From: JAFEBO01 sp044375915
GTDB lineage: Bacteria; Planctomycetota; Phycisphaerae; Phycisphaerales; UBA1924
Assembly (NCBI GenBank): GCA_044375915.1
Contig: JBILLU010000048.1
Coordinates: forward strand, 1-19,534
Direction of reading: 5' to 3'
DNA length: 19,534 bases
In this document: positions 6,065 to 12,972 of the stretch, piece after piece
Layout of the letters: each line of letters opens with the position of its first letter
How positions within the stretch are numbered: the stretch's first letter is position 1
Program-made: the position numbers and the translations under genes
Notes under the pieces: model-generated
The model's database searches: none
What the model was told of the DNA's origin: nothing
The model's input: only the letters and a program-made list of their open reading frames with translations

Positions 6065-7117
6065 ATGCGGGCCCGAACCAATGGCAAATCGAGCGGACGC
6101 CCGGGAGGCATGTCCCGGGGTGGGACATCGATCCAGGACGTGGCCCGGGAGGCCAAGGTTTCCATTGCGACCGTGAGCCGCGTCGTGAACCAGCCGACGC
6201 TGGTCACCGAGGAAACGGCGTCGCGGGTCCGCGAGGCGATCAAGAAACTCGGGTACGTGCCCAACGCCTACGCCCAGGGCCTGAGCGGACGCGGCGGCAA
6301 GGTGCTGGGGATCGTGCTGCCCGACATCTTCGGCGAGTTCTACTCAGAACTCCTGCGCGGGGCCGACGGCGAAGCCCGGCGGCTGGGGTATCACCTGCTC
6401 GTCAGCTCCGACGCGCACGATCACGGGCATCCGACGCGGACGGAGAACCTGGCGTTCGGGCTGATCGACGGACTGGCGCTGATGATGACCGAGCCGAACG
6501 TTGAGCTGTGGCGCGAGACGCTGGACGCGGCCTTGCCGACGGTGGTGCTCGATGCCGAGGTGAACGAGCCGGGCGTGGACAGCGTGTCGGTGGACAACAC
6601 CGAGGGGACGCGGGAGGCCACGGAACACTTGCTCTCCACGACGCCGCCGGATCGGTGCTTCTTTGTGGGCGGGCCGAAAGAGAACTTTGACACCAAGGCG
6701 CGTGCGGAGGTGTTCTGCGCGACGCTGGCGACGGCGGGCCGGCCGTGCACCGAGCCGCAGGTGAGCTGCGGGGAGTACTCGGTGGATTGGGGTCGGGCGT
6801 GGGGGCGCGAGCGGCAGCGGGGCGCGGGGCTGAAGGGCTGCGCGGTGCTGGCGGCCAACGACGAGATTGCGTTGGGCGTGATGCAGGCGGCCCAGGAGGC
6901 GGGCGTGCGGGTGCCGGAGGATCTGAAGATCGTGGGGTTCGACGACACGCGGCTGGCGACGCTGGTGCGTCCGAGCCTGTCCACGGTGCGGGTGCCGCTG
7001 CAGGATGTCGGCGCGGCGGCGGTGCGGCTCTTGGTGGAGCGGGTGACCGACAGCGAGAAGCCGGCGACGCGGATGAAGGTGGGGACGAAGCTGGTGATCC
7101 GCGAGAGCAGCCGGTAG
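6065..7117 (+). CDS. LacI-family transcriptional repressor
   Basis: The product is 350 residues. The DNA-binding domain is TSIQDVAREAKVSIATVSRVV (about residues 21-41) followed by NQPTLVTEETASRVREAIKKLGY. The hinge helix NAYAQGLSGR carries Leu73, the residue that in this family wedges into a central CpG. The rest is the periplasmic-binding-protein-like effector domain: VLGIVLPDIFGEFYSELLRGA, VVLDAEVN, CFFVGGP, AANDEIALGVMQAAQEAGVRVPEDLKIVGFDDT. The ATG at 6065 is chosen because GAGG lies 8 nt upstream and because the weak dyad at 6028-6041 then falls in the leader. An earlier ATG at 5987 would place that dyad inside the coding region. The effector is probably a sugar. Targets are inferred to be the GH94, PEP-CTERM-like and GH144-like genes plus itself. 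Confidence 0.93.
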   Translation: MRARTNGKSSGRPGGMSRGGTSIQDVAREAKVSIATVSRVVNQPTLVTEETASRVREAIKKLGYVPNAYAQGLSGRGGKVLGIVLPDIFGEFYSELLRGADGEARRLGYHLLVSSDAHDHGHPTRTENLAFGLIDGLALMMTEPNVELWRETLDAALPTVVLDAEVNEPGVDSVSVDNTEGTREATEHLLSTTPPDRCFFVGGPKENFDTKARAEVFCATLATAGRPCTEPQVSCGEYSVDWGRAWGRERQRGAGLKGCAVLAANDEIALGVMQAAQEAGVRVPEDLKIVGFDDTRLATLVRPSLSTVRVPLQDVGAAAVRLLVERVTDSEKPATRMKVGTKLVIRESSR

Positions 7118-7180
7118 TCGACACTTGGCGGGCGTTTCTCGCCTCCGACGCGGGCGCGGCCCGATACCTTTGCGGTGCTG

Positions 7181-7696
7181 ATGTCGGCGGATATGTCCAG
7201 TTCCAAGGCGGCTCCGGCTCGGGCGTTGATCGACCCGGGGTGGCTGTTCGTCCTTGCCGGGGTGGTGTTGCTTCTGGCGACGGTGTTGATTCCGGCGGCG
7301 GAGCAGGTGCGGCGCGCGAACTGGCAGCGGGATCGGGCTCTGATTGTCGAGCGGCATCGGCAGGAGCGGCTGACGCGGTATCGCGAATTTGTCTCGGCGC
7401 TGGAGCGGGGCGAGCGTTCGCTGGTGCTGGCGCTGGCGGCGAGCCAGTTGAATCAGGTGCCGTCGGATCGCGTGCCGATCGGGGTGGGCAAGAAGTCGGG
7501 GTACACCGACATCAACGCCGGGAGCGCGAGCATCTTCCCGAACTTGGAGCCGGACCCGATCGACTTGCCGGAGTTCCGCCACTTTGACAGCACGCTGAGC
7601 CGGATGGTGACGGACGACAAGACCCGGCCGTGGATCATCGTCGTCGGTGCGGTGCTGCTGTTTGTGGGCGTGTTGCCGGCGAGCCGCTCGAAGTAG
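7181..7696 (+). CDS. Small protein of unknown function with two membrane segments
   Basis: The product is 171 residues. It has a hydrophobic segment near the N-terminus (WLFVLAGVVLLLATVLIPAA, about residues 21-40) and another at the C-terminus (WIIVVGAVLLFVGVL). Between them lie about 100 polar residues beginning with a basic, helix-prone stretch (RRANWQRDRALIVERHRQER), possibly coiled coil. The two segments put both ends on the same side. No family is recognised. Starts at GTG 7175 or ATG 7193 are also possible; TACCTT at 7165-7170 is a -10-like box that would suit a leaderless start near 7175. It lies 63 bp after the lacI-type gene and 36 bp before the response regulator, whose activity it might accompany, but nothing shows this directly. 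Confidence 0.65.
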   Translation: MSADMSSSKAAPARALIDPGWLFVLAGVVLLLATVLIPAAEQVRRANWQRDRALIVERHRQERLTRYREFVSALERGERSLVLALAASQLNQVPSDRVPIGVGKKSGYTDINAGSASIFPNLEPDPIDLPEFRHFDSTLSRMVTDDKTRPWIIVVGAVLLFVGVLPASRSK

Positions 7697-7721
7697 ACAG
7701 CGAGGGTGCCGGGACGTTCCA

Positions 7722-7727
7722 TAAACT
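7722..7727 (+). promoter_or_regulatory. Candidate -10 box for a near-leaderless response-regulator mRNA
   Basis: TAAACT sits 5 nt before the ATG at 7733, the distance expected if transcription starts at or next to the start codon. No convincing -35 box is seen. The GGGG before the ATG is too close to act as a normal Shine-Dalgarno sequence. Confidence 0.3.
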
Positions 7728-7732
7728 AGGGG

Positions 7733-9235
7733 ATGCCGGAAACTCGCGACGAACGAATCGCCGCACAGGTGCTGATCATCGAGGACGAGACCGACCACGC
7801 GGAAGTGATGGCGGATGCCTTGCGCAAGCCGGGGCACGTCTGCACGATCGTGCATTCGGTGGACGCGGCGATGGGTGAACTGAAGGGCGGCGCGTTTGAT
7901 GTGATCGTGACGGACCTGCGGATGCCGGCGTCGGGCGGGAAGCACGGCGTGGCGACCGACGGGGCCGACGCGGGGCTGAAGGTGCTGGAAGCGGCGCGGC
8001 AGTTGCAGCCGGCGGCCGAGGTGATCATGGTCACCGCGCACGGCGACGTGCCGACGGCAAGAGCCGCGTTCAAGCTCGGGGCGTACGACTTCATCCAGAA
8101 GCCGCTGGATCTTGAGGTCTTCCGCAACCTCGTGAACCGCGCCGCCGAGACGGTGCTGCTGCGGCACCAGAACGATCAGCTCAAGGCCCAGGCCGACACC
8201 GCGGGCTTTGAGAACTTCATCGCCACCAGCGAGCCGATGCGCCGCGTGCTGCGGACTATTCGCACGGTCGCGCCGAGCAACATCCCGGTGCTCATCACCG
8301 GCGAGAGCGGCACGGGCAAGGAACTCATTGCGCTGGCGGTGCACAAGCTGAGCAAGCGGGCGGGGCAGCCGAACGAACGTGCTTCTTCTGGGGGCCAGAA
8401 TGCAGGCGGGCGGTATGTCGCCTTCAACTGCGCCGGGCAGGCCGAAAGCTTGCTCGAGGATCAACTCTTCGGCCACGTGAAGGGTGCGTTCACCGGTGCC
8501 GACAAGGACCGCGCGGGCGTCTTCGAGTTCGCCGACGGCGGCACCGTCTTCCTCGACGAGATCGGCGACATGCCGATGTCGATGCAGGCCAAACTGCTCC
8601 GCGTGCTCGAGAGCGGCGAGGTGGTGCGGCTGGGCAGCAACGACGCCAAGCACGTTGACGTGCGGTTCGTGAGCGCGACCAACAAGGACCTCCGCGAGAT
8701 GGTGAAGGCGGGGGCCTTCCGCGAGGACCTCTTCTTCCGCATCAACGGCTCGCACGTGCATCTGCCGTCGCTCCGCGAGCGGCGTGAGGACATCCCGCCA
8801 TTGGTGCGGTTCTTCGTTGAGCGGTTCATGGACCAGTTGGCACCGTCGCGGCAGATCCCGCGGGTGACCGACGCCGCGATGATGCGGCTGACGAGTTACA
8901 ACTGGCCGGGCAACGTGCGGCAGTTGCTCAACGTGGTGCAGAACATGGTCGTCACTGCGCTGGGCGAAGACCTCGCGCCGGCGAGCGAGTTCGCGCTCGA
9001 CGTGCGCCACATCCCCGACGAGGTCCGCAGCGTCGATGCGGAGAACGAGAGCGAACACACCCCCAGCGGCCCGGCGCTCGGGTCGCTCGCCGGCACCAGC
9101 CTCGAAGCGATCGAGAAACGGGCCATCCGCGAGACGCTGCGACTCACCGCCGGCAATCGCGAACACGCGGCGAAGTTGCTCGGCATCGGCGAGCGGACCT
9201 TGTACCGCAAGCTCAAGGAATACGGCTTGCGCTAA
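7733..9235 (+). CDS. NtrC-type sigma-54-dependent response regulator
   Basis: The product is 500 residues with three domains. The receiver (about 12-140) has acidic pair E17/D18, phospho-acceptor D61 in TDLRMP, T101 and K123. It carries an insertion of about 10 residues after DLRMP. The AAA+ domain (about 160-400) has Walker A GESGTGKE (190-197), the sigma-54 contact loop GAFTGA (251-256) and Walker B TVFLDEIGD (D275/E276). Between Walker A and GAFTGA is an extra stretch rich in S, G, N and Q (about 212-225). The C-terminus is a Fis-type helix-turn-helix (NREHAAKLLGIGERTLYRKLKEYG). It should activate sigma-54 promoters after phosphorylation. No cognate kinase is in the window, so its signal and targets are unknown. 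Downstream hairpins probably end transcription. Confidence 0.95.
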   Translation: MPETRDERIAAQVLIIEDETDHAEVMADALRKPGHVCTIVHSVDAAMGELKGGAFDVIVTDLRMPASGGKHGVATDGADAGLKVLEAARQLQPAAEVIMVTAHGDVPTARAAFKLGAYDFIQKPLDLEVFRNLVNRAAETVLLRHQNDQLKAQADTAGFENFIATSEPMRRVLRTIRTVAPSNIPVLITGESGTGKELIALAVHKLSKRAGQPNERASSGGQNAGGRYVAFNCAGQAESLLEDQLFGHVKGAFTGADKDRAGVFEFADGGTVFLDEIGDMPMSMQAKLLRVLESGEVVRLGSNDAKHVDVRFVSATNKDLREMVKAGAFREDLFFRINGSHVHLPSLRERREDIPPLVRFFVERFMDQLAPSRQIPRVTDAAMMRLTSYNWPGNVRQLLNVVQNMVVTALGEDLAPASEFALDVRHIPDEVRSVDAENESEHTPSGPALGSLAGTSLEAIEKRAIRETLRLTAGNREHAAKLLGIGERTLYRKLKEYGLR

Positions 9236-9269
9236 ACAGCGGGAGCGGGACCTTTCAGCCCCCGCGCCT

Positions 9270-9295
9270 CCCCGCCCCGCTTCAGCGGGGAGGGG
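9270..9295. repeat. GC-rich hairpin with TTCA loop, possible terminator
   Basis: CCCCGC-TTCA-GCGGGG forms a 6-bp stem, extended by four more G-C pairs after one G/A mismatch. It is 35 bp after the response-regulator stop. The TTCA loop closed by GC recurs at 11942-11967. It may be a REP-like element, a terminator, or both. Confidence 0.6.
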
Positions 9296-9385
9296 TGGTC
9301 GAGCGCATGGGTGGGGGGCGAGACCGGGGAGGGGTCTTGGGCGTTCGGAAGTCTCGGCGCGTAGGTACCCGCAATCCCCTCACCT

Positions 9386-9434
9386 GACTCGACGCGTTGC
9401 GTCGAGTCGTCCTCTCCCCGCAGGCGGGGAGAGG
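9386..9434. repeat. Pair of adjacent perfect hairpins (REP-like)
   Basis: The first hairpin has 10-bp arms (GACTCGACGC at 9386-9395, complement at 9399-9408) around GTT. Two bases later the second has 11-bp arms (CCTCTCCCCGC at 9411-9421, complement at 9424-9434) around AG. They lie between the convergent response-regulator and HPF genes and can stop transcripts from either side. Paired GC-rich hairpins of this sort are typical of REP/bacterial interspersed elements; the copy number is unknown here. Confidence 0.75.
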
Positions 9435-9473
9435 AGGCGCGAACGCCGCACAGCTTCGCCCGAGCGGTGCCTC

Positions 9474-9782
9474 CTACCGCTTCCCCCTTCGCGAGACCCG
9501 GCGGGCCACGTTTTGTTTGACGGCGTTGGTGGCGCGGGCGATGGCTTCGTAGAAATCACCAGCGCGCTTCTCGATGGTCAGCGGCCCGGCACCGGCGATG
9601 TTCGCGGTGACGCGGCAGAGTTTGTCGATGCCGCCGCGGGGGCCGTTCTCGTCGGTGATGCGGATCTCGACATGCGGGATGCGGTCGCCGAAGCGGCCGA
9701 GTGCAGCGGCGAGCCGCTGCTCGACAAACGCCCGCATGGCATCGGTGGTCTTGATGGAGCCGTCGACGAGCGTGATCACCAT
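9474..9782 (-). CDS. Short HPF/RaiA-type ribosome hibernation factor
   Basis: The product is 102 residues, the length of short HPF/YfiA proteins. It shows the family pattern: MVITLVDGSIKTTDAMRAFVEQRL, FGDRIPHVEIRITDENGPRGG, DKLCRVTANI, then helix FYEAIARATNAVKQNVARRV and a basic end (RRGKR). Such proteins bind the decoding centre of 30S subunits and silence ribosomes in stationary phase. It lacks the C-terminal dimerisation domain of long HPF, so on family knowledge it would act like short HPF or RaiA. The start is firm: AGGAGG lies 7 nt before the ATG at 9782. The frame is open far upstream, but that extension only shadows mnmE. It is read divergently from mnmE and convergently with the response regulator, ahead of the hairpin pair at 9386-9434. 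Confidence 0.9.
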   Translation of the reverse strand: MVITLVDGSIKTTDAMRAFVEQRLAAALGRFGDRIPHVEIRITDENGPRGGIDKLCRVTANIAGAGPLTIEKRAGDFYEAIARATNAVKQNVARRVSRRGKR

Positions 9783-9933
9783 GTCGAATCCTCCTGTGAG
9801 GTCGCTGCGAGTGCGGCCTCCGAAGGTTCTACGAACCGAGTTCGCGCCCGTTCGCGATCGGCGCAGAAAACCGGACGGACGAGGGGGTCCGAATTGCAAG
9901 TCACGCCGTGGCAAGCACCAGAGGGACCGGCCT

Positions 9934-9959
9934 GACCGGCCTGAGGCCGGTCGTACTGG
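9934..9959. repeat. Dispersed palindromic repeat, copy 1
   Basis: The core is ACCGGCC-TGA-GGCCGGT, a perfect 7-bp inverted repeat, followed by CGTACTGG. A near copy with the same core and ACTGG ending is at 12973-12998 (22 of 26 bases equal). A partial unit (GACCGGCCT) precedes it directly at 9925-9933. It lies in the hpf/mnmE divergent gap. Confidence 0.75.
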
Positions 9960-9968
9960 TTTTGGCCG

Positions 9969-9974
9969 TAGACT
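9969..9974 (+). promoter_or_regulatory. Candidate -10 box for a leaderless mnmE transcript
   Basis: TAGACT is followed after 6 nt by the GTG start at 9981. No Shine-Dalgarno sequence lies between. The geometry fits a transcript that begins at the start codon; no good -35 is seen. Confidence 0.35.
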
Positions 9975-9980
9975 CGCGGC

Positions 9981-11339
9981 GTGTCCGGGACTGATGCCAT
10001 TCTCGCCGCCGCCACGCCGCCGGGGTTTTCGGCGCGGGCGTTGGTGCGGCTGAGCGGGCCGGGCGTTTTCGAGTTGCTGCGCAAGTGGACCGCGACGAGC
10101 GATCGTCCGCTGCCGAATCCCCCGAGCCGCGGCCTGTTTGTTGTCGCGGGGCGCATCGCCGGGTTGTCGCTGCCGCTCGTCATCGCCGTGTTTCCCGGCC
10201 CACGCTCGTTTACGGGCGAGGATGTGGCGGAGTTGCTGCTGCCCGGCAATCCGCATCTGCTGCAGCGTGTCATCGATGAACTGCTCGCGCTCGCGGCGGC
10301 GACGGGCGCTTCGATGCGACGCGCGAACCCGGGCGAGTTCTCGGCGCGGGCGTACTTGAACGACCGCATGTCGCTCGAGCAGGCCGAGGGTGTGGCGGCA
10401 TTGATCGCGGCGGAGAATGCGGAAGAGATGGACGCGGCCCAGCGGTTGCTTCGCGGCGAGCGCGGCGGTCAGTATCGGGCCCTCGCCGAGGAAACAGCGA
10501 CGCTGCTCGCGCTGGTGGAGGCGGGGATCGACTTCACCGATCAGGAAGATGTGGTCGCGATCGCGCCCGGCGATCTGCGGCGGCGGCTGGAGACGCTGGT
10601 GCACGAGATCCACGCGATCGTCGGGGCGGCGGCGGGAGAAGAGGCAGACCGGGCCTTGCCGCGGGTTGTGCTGGCGGGCCGGCCGAACGCGGGCAAGAGC
10701 ACGTTGTTCAATGTGCTGCTTGGAAGGCCCCGTGCCGTGGTCTCGCCGATCGCGGGCACGACGCGGGATGTGCTCGAAGAAGAACTCACGCTCGGCGAAT
10801 CGCGGGTGCTGCTGTGCGACTGCGCGGGCATCGAGGAAGCGAGGGCGATGGGCGTGGTCGCCGAGGCGATGCAACAGCGGACCCGTGACGCAATCGAGCA
10901 CGCCGATGTGGTGCTGTGGTGCGATCCCAGCGGGCGGTTCGACGCGGCGGACTTGCCGCCGACGCGGGCGCGATTGATCCGCGTACAGACCAAGGCCGAC
11001 ATGGCGCACTCGCGAGCGAACGCACACGGCGAAGCCATCGAGGTCTCGGCGCTCGACGGGTTCAACGTCGCGACGCTGCGGCGGGCGATCGACGATCAGG
11101 CGTGGGGCAGCAGGCGAACGACTCGCACGCTCCCGGCCCGTCACCGCCGAGCGCTGACCACCGCCGCGAGTGGGCTGCGACACGCGTGCGAAGCGTCGGC
11201 GGGGGAGCGGCTCCGCGATCCCGAGGTCGTGGCGAGCCACCTCCGCGGGGCGCTAGACGCGCTGGGAGAACTGACAGGGCGGCTGACGCCCGACGACGTC
11301 CTTGGGCGGGTGTTCGCGACGTTCTGCGTGGGAAAGTGA
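9981..11339 (+). CDS. mnmE: MnmE, tRNA uridine-34 5-carboxymethylaminomethyl modification GTPase
   Basis: The product is 452 residues, the usual MnmE length. The N-terminal tetrahydrofolate-binding domain opens with DAILAAATPPGFSARALVRLSG. The GTPase domain inserted in the helical domain has G1 GRPNAGKST (233-241), G2 GTTRD (259-263), G3 DCAG (280-283, usually DTAG) and G4 TKAD (337-340, usually NKxD). It ends in FCVGK with the conserved C-terminal Cys449. With MnmG it modifies the wobble uridine of certain tRNAs in the cytoplasm. The GTG start is favoured because the conserved N-terminal motif begins directly after it and because a -10-like box lies 6 nt upstream. mnmG is not in the window. 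The G3 and G4 substitutions are conservative and the protein is probably active. Confidence 0.96.
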   Translation: MSGTDAILAAATPPGFSARALVRLSGPGVFELLRKWTATSDRPLPNPPSRGLFVVAGRIAGLSLPLVIAVFPGPRSFTGEDVAELLLPGNPHLLQRVIDELLALAAATGASMRRANPGEFSARAYLNDRMSLEQAEGVAALIAAENAEEMDAAQRLLRGERGGQYRALAEETATLLALVEAGIDFTDQEDVVAIAPGDLRRRLETLVHEIHAIVGAAAGEEADRALPRVVLAGRPNAGKSTLFNVLLGRPRAVVSPIAGTTRDVLEEELTLGESRVLLCDCAGIEEARAMGVVAEAMQQRTRDAIEHADVVLWCDPSGRFDAADLPPTRARLIRVQTKADMAHSRANAHGEAIEVSALDGFNVATLRRAIDDQAWGSRRTTRTLPARHRRALTTAASGLRHACEASAGERLRDPEVVASHLRGALDALGELTGRLTPDDVLGRVFATFCVGK

Positions 11340-11407
11340 GGCGTCGTGGCGGCGTCGAACGCGCTGGAATGTCGCGAAGGGGCGGCCCGGAGACGCTTGG
11401 GGCGAAG

Positions 11408-11435
11408 GCGCAAGTTTGCTCGCACCAACTTGCGC
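11408..11435. terminator. Hairpin between mnmE and clpS
   Basis: Perfect 9-bp arms (GCGCAAGTT at 11408-11416 and its complement at 11427-11435) enclose a 10-nt loop. The hairpin begins 68 bp after the mnmE stop. There is no strong T-tract, so it may be a weak terminator or a regulatory dyad. TACAGT at 11467-11472 downstream is a possible -10 for clpS. Confidence 0.45.
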
Positions 11436-11558
11436 GATCTTCATTTCTTGCGCGGGCGAGGGCCGATACAGTTGTGCACCGGTCGAGCCGTAGGGCCGGT
11501 GAGAGGTCGTCTGGAAGGTTCGGTGGAGACCGGACTTGGAGCGAGCCGGAGGGCACGA

Positions 11559-11918
11559 ATGAGCGAACGCGTGAATCAGGACGGCATCCGCGAGCAGACT
11601 CCGCCCGACGTCGCCGTCGGTACGGTGGTCGCTGAGCCCAAACCCGCAACCAAGCCCGCGCCGACCCGCGGCCCGGTGGATCAACTGCCGCCGTTCCGCG
11701 TGCTGCTGCACAACGACGATGTGAACACGATCGACCACGTTGTGGATTCGATCGTGGAGTTGACGCCGCTGGACCACGGTCGTGCGGTGGAAGTGACGCT
11801 GGAAGCGCAGCAGTCGGGCGCGGCGTTGGTGCTGGTGACGCACCAGGAGCGTGCCGAGCTGTACCGCGACCAGTTCGTCAGCAAGAGCCTGACGGTCTCG
11901 ATCGAACCCGTGGAGTGA
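11559..11918 (+). CDS. clpS: ClpS-type adaptor of the Clp protease
   Basis: The product is 119 residues: a flexible, Pro/Ala-rich N-terminal tail of about 43 residues, then the ClpS core (PPFRVLLHNDDVNTIDHVVDSIVEL, ALVLVTHQERAELYRDQF, LTVSIEP). ClpS docks on ClpA or ClpC and delivers N-degron substrates for degradation. N52, D53 and D54 match the NDD motif that holds the substrate's alpha-amino group. The partner His (His66 in E. coli) aligns with Gln84 in LEAQQSG, so substrate binding may differ. The start is supported by GGAGG 7 nt before the ATG at 11559; an earlier in-frame ATG at 11346 would run through the upstream hairpin and is rejected. No clpA or clpC gene is in the window. A TTCA-loop hairpin follows the stop. 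Confidence 0.88.
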   Translation: MSERVNQDGIREQTPPDVAVGTVVAEPKPATKPAPTRGPVDQLPPFRVLLHNDDVNTIDHVVDSIVELTPLDHGRAVEVTLEAQQSGAALVLVTHQERAELYRDQFVSKSLTVSIEPVE

Positions 11919-11941
11919 ATCAGTTTGCGGACCGCCCCCCG

Positions 11942-11967
11942 AGCCGCGGGCTTCAGCCCGCGCGGCT
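11942..11967. repeat. TTCA-loop GC-rich hairpin after clpS
   Basis: CGCGGGC-TTCA-GCCCGCG forms a perfect 7-bp stem, with AGCC and GGCT outside it able to pair around a bulge. It begins 23 bp after the clpS stop and shares the GC-TTCA-GC tip with the hairpin at 9270-9295. It may end the clpS transcript; it looks like a dispersed REP-type element. Confidence 0.65.
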
Positions 11968-12084
11968 GAGACGTCGTTGTGCGCCAATGGCCCGGTAACG
12001 GTCGGCCTGTCAGATCGCCGCAACGCAGCACGGCACGGCGTGCAATCTGGGACCATTCACGCGCGACCAGCCCCGCGTCCGGGA

Positions 12085-12115
12085 ATCCTCGCTCTGCATT
12101 TCGCATCGCGAGGAT
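12085..12115. repeat. Inverted repeat in the clpS to MshEN gap
   Basis: Arms ATCCTCGC (12085-12092) and GCGAGGAT (12108-12115) pair perfectly over 8 bp around a 15-nt loop. The loop itself can form a short GC-capped pairing. It is too far from either gene to assign as a terminator. Confidence 0.45.
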
Positions 12116-12376
12116 GCCACCGGATTGATCAGATTTCATGGGCGTTTCCAGCGTGCACCGCGGCTCAGGCCGAAAGGCCGTTGCCGCAGGTGCGCCCGCG
12201 CCTCCGTCGCGTGATTCGGGGCACGCAGATGCGAGCGATCGGTGGGAGGCGTCGATGACAGGTGGCGGCCCGGTTCGTCGGGCACTAGACACGGCGTCGT
12301 GCACAATGCACGTGGAGCGTCGTGTCGTCTCTCCCCGTGCGCAACGCAGACGCCGGGTGTGTGGGGAGGGACTTGC

Positions 12377-12856
12377 ATGGTGCTCCGACTCGGCGATCTA
12401 CTGGTACAGCACGGCGTGCTCACGCGGGAGCAGGTCGAGGACATTCTCGTCGAGCAGCAGGCGGTCGGCCGCCCGTTCGGCGAGCTGGCGGAGCGGCTCT
12501 TCGGCGTCCCGCCGCAGGCGGTGGAACGTGCCTGGGCCGAGCAGTACGCGATGCTCACGGGCGAGTTTGACCTAGGCGAGGCCCGCTTCGACCCCGAGGC
12601 GATCGCGCTGATCAGCGCTCGCCAGGCGTGGCAGTTCCGCGTGCTGCCGATTCGATTTGCCGGAGAGGAATTGACGGTCTGCACGGTGAAGGACCAGTTG
12701 GCGCGAGCGCTGCGCTTTGTGGGCTGGAAGATCGAGCATCCGTGCCACTTCGTGTTGGCAGAGCCGCAGCAGTTTGCCGATACGCTGACGCGCCACTACC
12801 CCCTGTCGGGTATGTCGCCCGGGATGATCACGGGCCGGCAGCTCGGAGCGGCGTGA
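12377..12856 (+). CDS. Stand-alone MshEN / GspE N-terminal domain protein (c-di-GMP receptor type)
   Basis: The product is 159 residues and consists almost wholly of the T2SSE N-terminal (MshEN) domain found at the front of GspE/PilB/MshE ATPases. The first motif runs RLGDLLVQHGVLTREQVEDI then LVEQQAVGRPFGELAERLFGV; residues R4-L5-G6 and the following leucines match the published MshEN c-di-GMP-binding pattern. The second half (FDPEAIALISARQAWQFRVLPI, ELTVCTVKDQ) is the usual beta-rich part. No Walker motifs follow, so it is not an ATPase. It may be a soluble c-di-GMP receptor or adaptor for a secretion or pilus machine encoded elsewhere. The start is firm: GGGGAGGG lies 6 to 7 nt before the ATG. 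A terminator follows at 12889, so it is probably monocistronic. A GGDEF protein is encoded 5.4 kb away. Confidence 0.85.
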   Translation: MVLRLGDLLVQHGVLTREQVEDILVEQQAVGRPFGELAERLFGVPPQAVERAWAEQYAMLTGEFDLGEARFDPEAIALISARQAWQFRVLPIRFAGEELTVCTVKDQLARALRFVGWKIEHPCHFVLAEPQQFADTLTRHYPLSGMSPGMITGRQLGAA

Positions 12857-12859
12857 GGA

Positions 12860-12887
12860 AAAGGGCCAAAGGGCCAAAGCTCCAAAG
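12860..12887. repeat. Three 8-bp CAAAG-phased tandem units
   Basis: Units AAAGGGCC, AAAGGGCC and AAAGCTCC are followed by a further AAAG. They lie directly after the MshEN stop and before the terminator stem. A related AAAGC-phased repeat lies inside rimO at 13904-13938. Confidence 0.6.
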
Positions 12888-12888
12888 T

Positions 12889-12932
12889 GACAAGCACGGT
12901 GCGAGAGGCCGGCACCGTGCTTTGTCCTTTTT
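12889..12932 (+). terminator. Rho-independent terminator after the MshEN gene
   Basis: GACAAGCACGGTGC (12889-12902) pairs with 12912-12926 over 14 bp with one bulged T, around a 9-nt loop. A T-rich tract (12921-12932, TTTGTCCTTTTT) overlaps and follows the 3' arm. It lies 32 bp after the stop codon and is the clearest intrinsic terminator in the window. Confidence 0.85.
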
Positions 12933-12972
12933 GGGGGGGGCGTGAGGTGAGGCCCAGCGACTGGAGTTGGAA

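Larger units (their letters stand above)
11919..12376. other. 458-bp gap after clpS with hairpins and no convincing gene
   Basis: Open frames here lack family resemblance or ribosome sites. Visible structures are a TTCA-loop hairpin (11942-11967), an 8-bp-arm hairpin (12085-12115), a GGCC-GAAA-GGCC mini-hairpin near 12168 and a short dyad GTGCA-CAA-TGCAC near 12299. The right end should hold the promoter of the MshEN gene. A structured small RNA is possible but not shown. Confidence 0.5.

Noticed and set aside
6344..9166. A 940-codon open frame on the minus strand
   Set aside because: It lies opposite the lacI-type gene, the two-membrane-segment protein and the NtrC-type regulator, all with clear domains. 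Its composition is rich in R, H and P, as expected for an antisense shadow in high-GC DNA.
9825..9837. GGTTC-TAC-GAACC as a tRNA T-arm
   Set aside because: No anticodon arm, acceptor stem or CCA end fits around it, and the loop is far too short.
9783..11240. N-terminal extension of the HPF frame to 588 codons
   Set aside because: The extension is antisense to mnmE, shows no domain, and the real start has a strong AGGAGG site 7 nt upstream at 9782.
12695..12712. A GG-N10-GC match to a sigma-54 promoter
   Set aside because: It lies inside the MshEN coding sequence, lacks the rest of the -24/-12 consensus, and such matches are common in GC-rich DNA.
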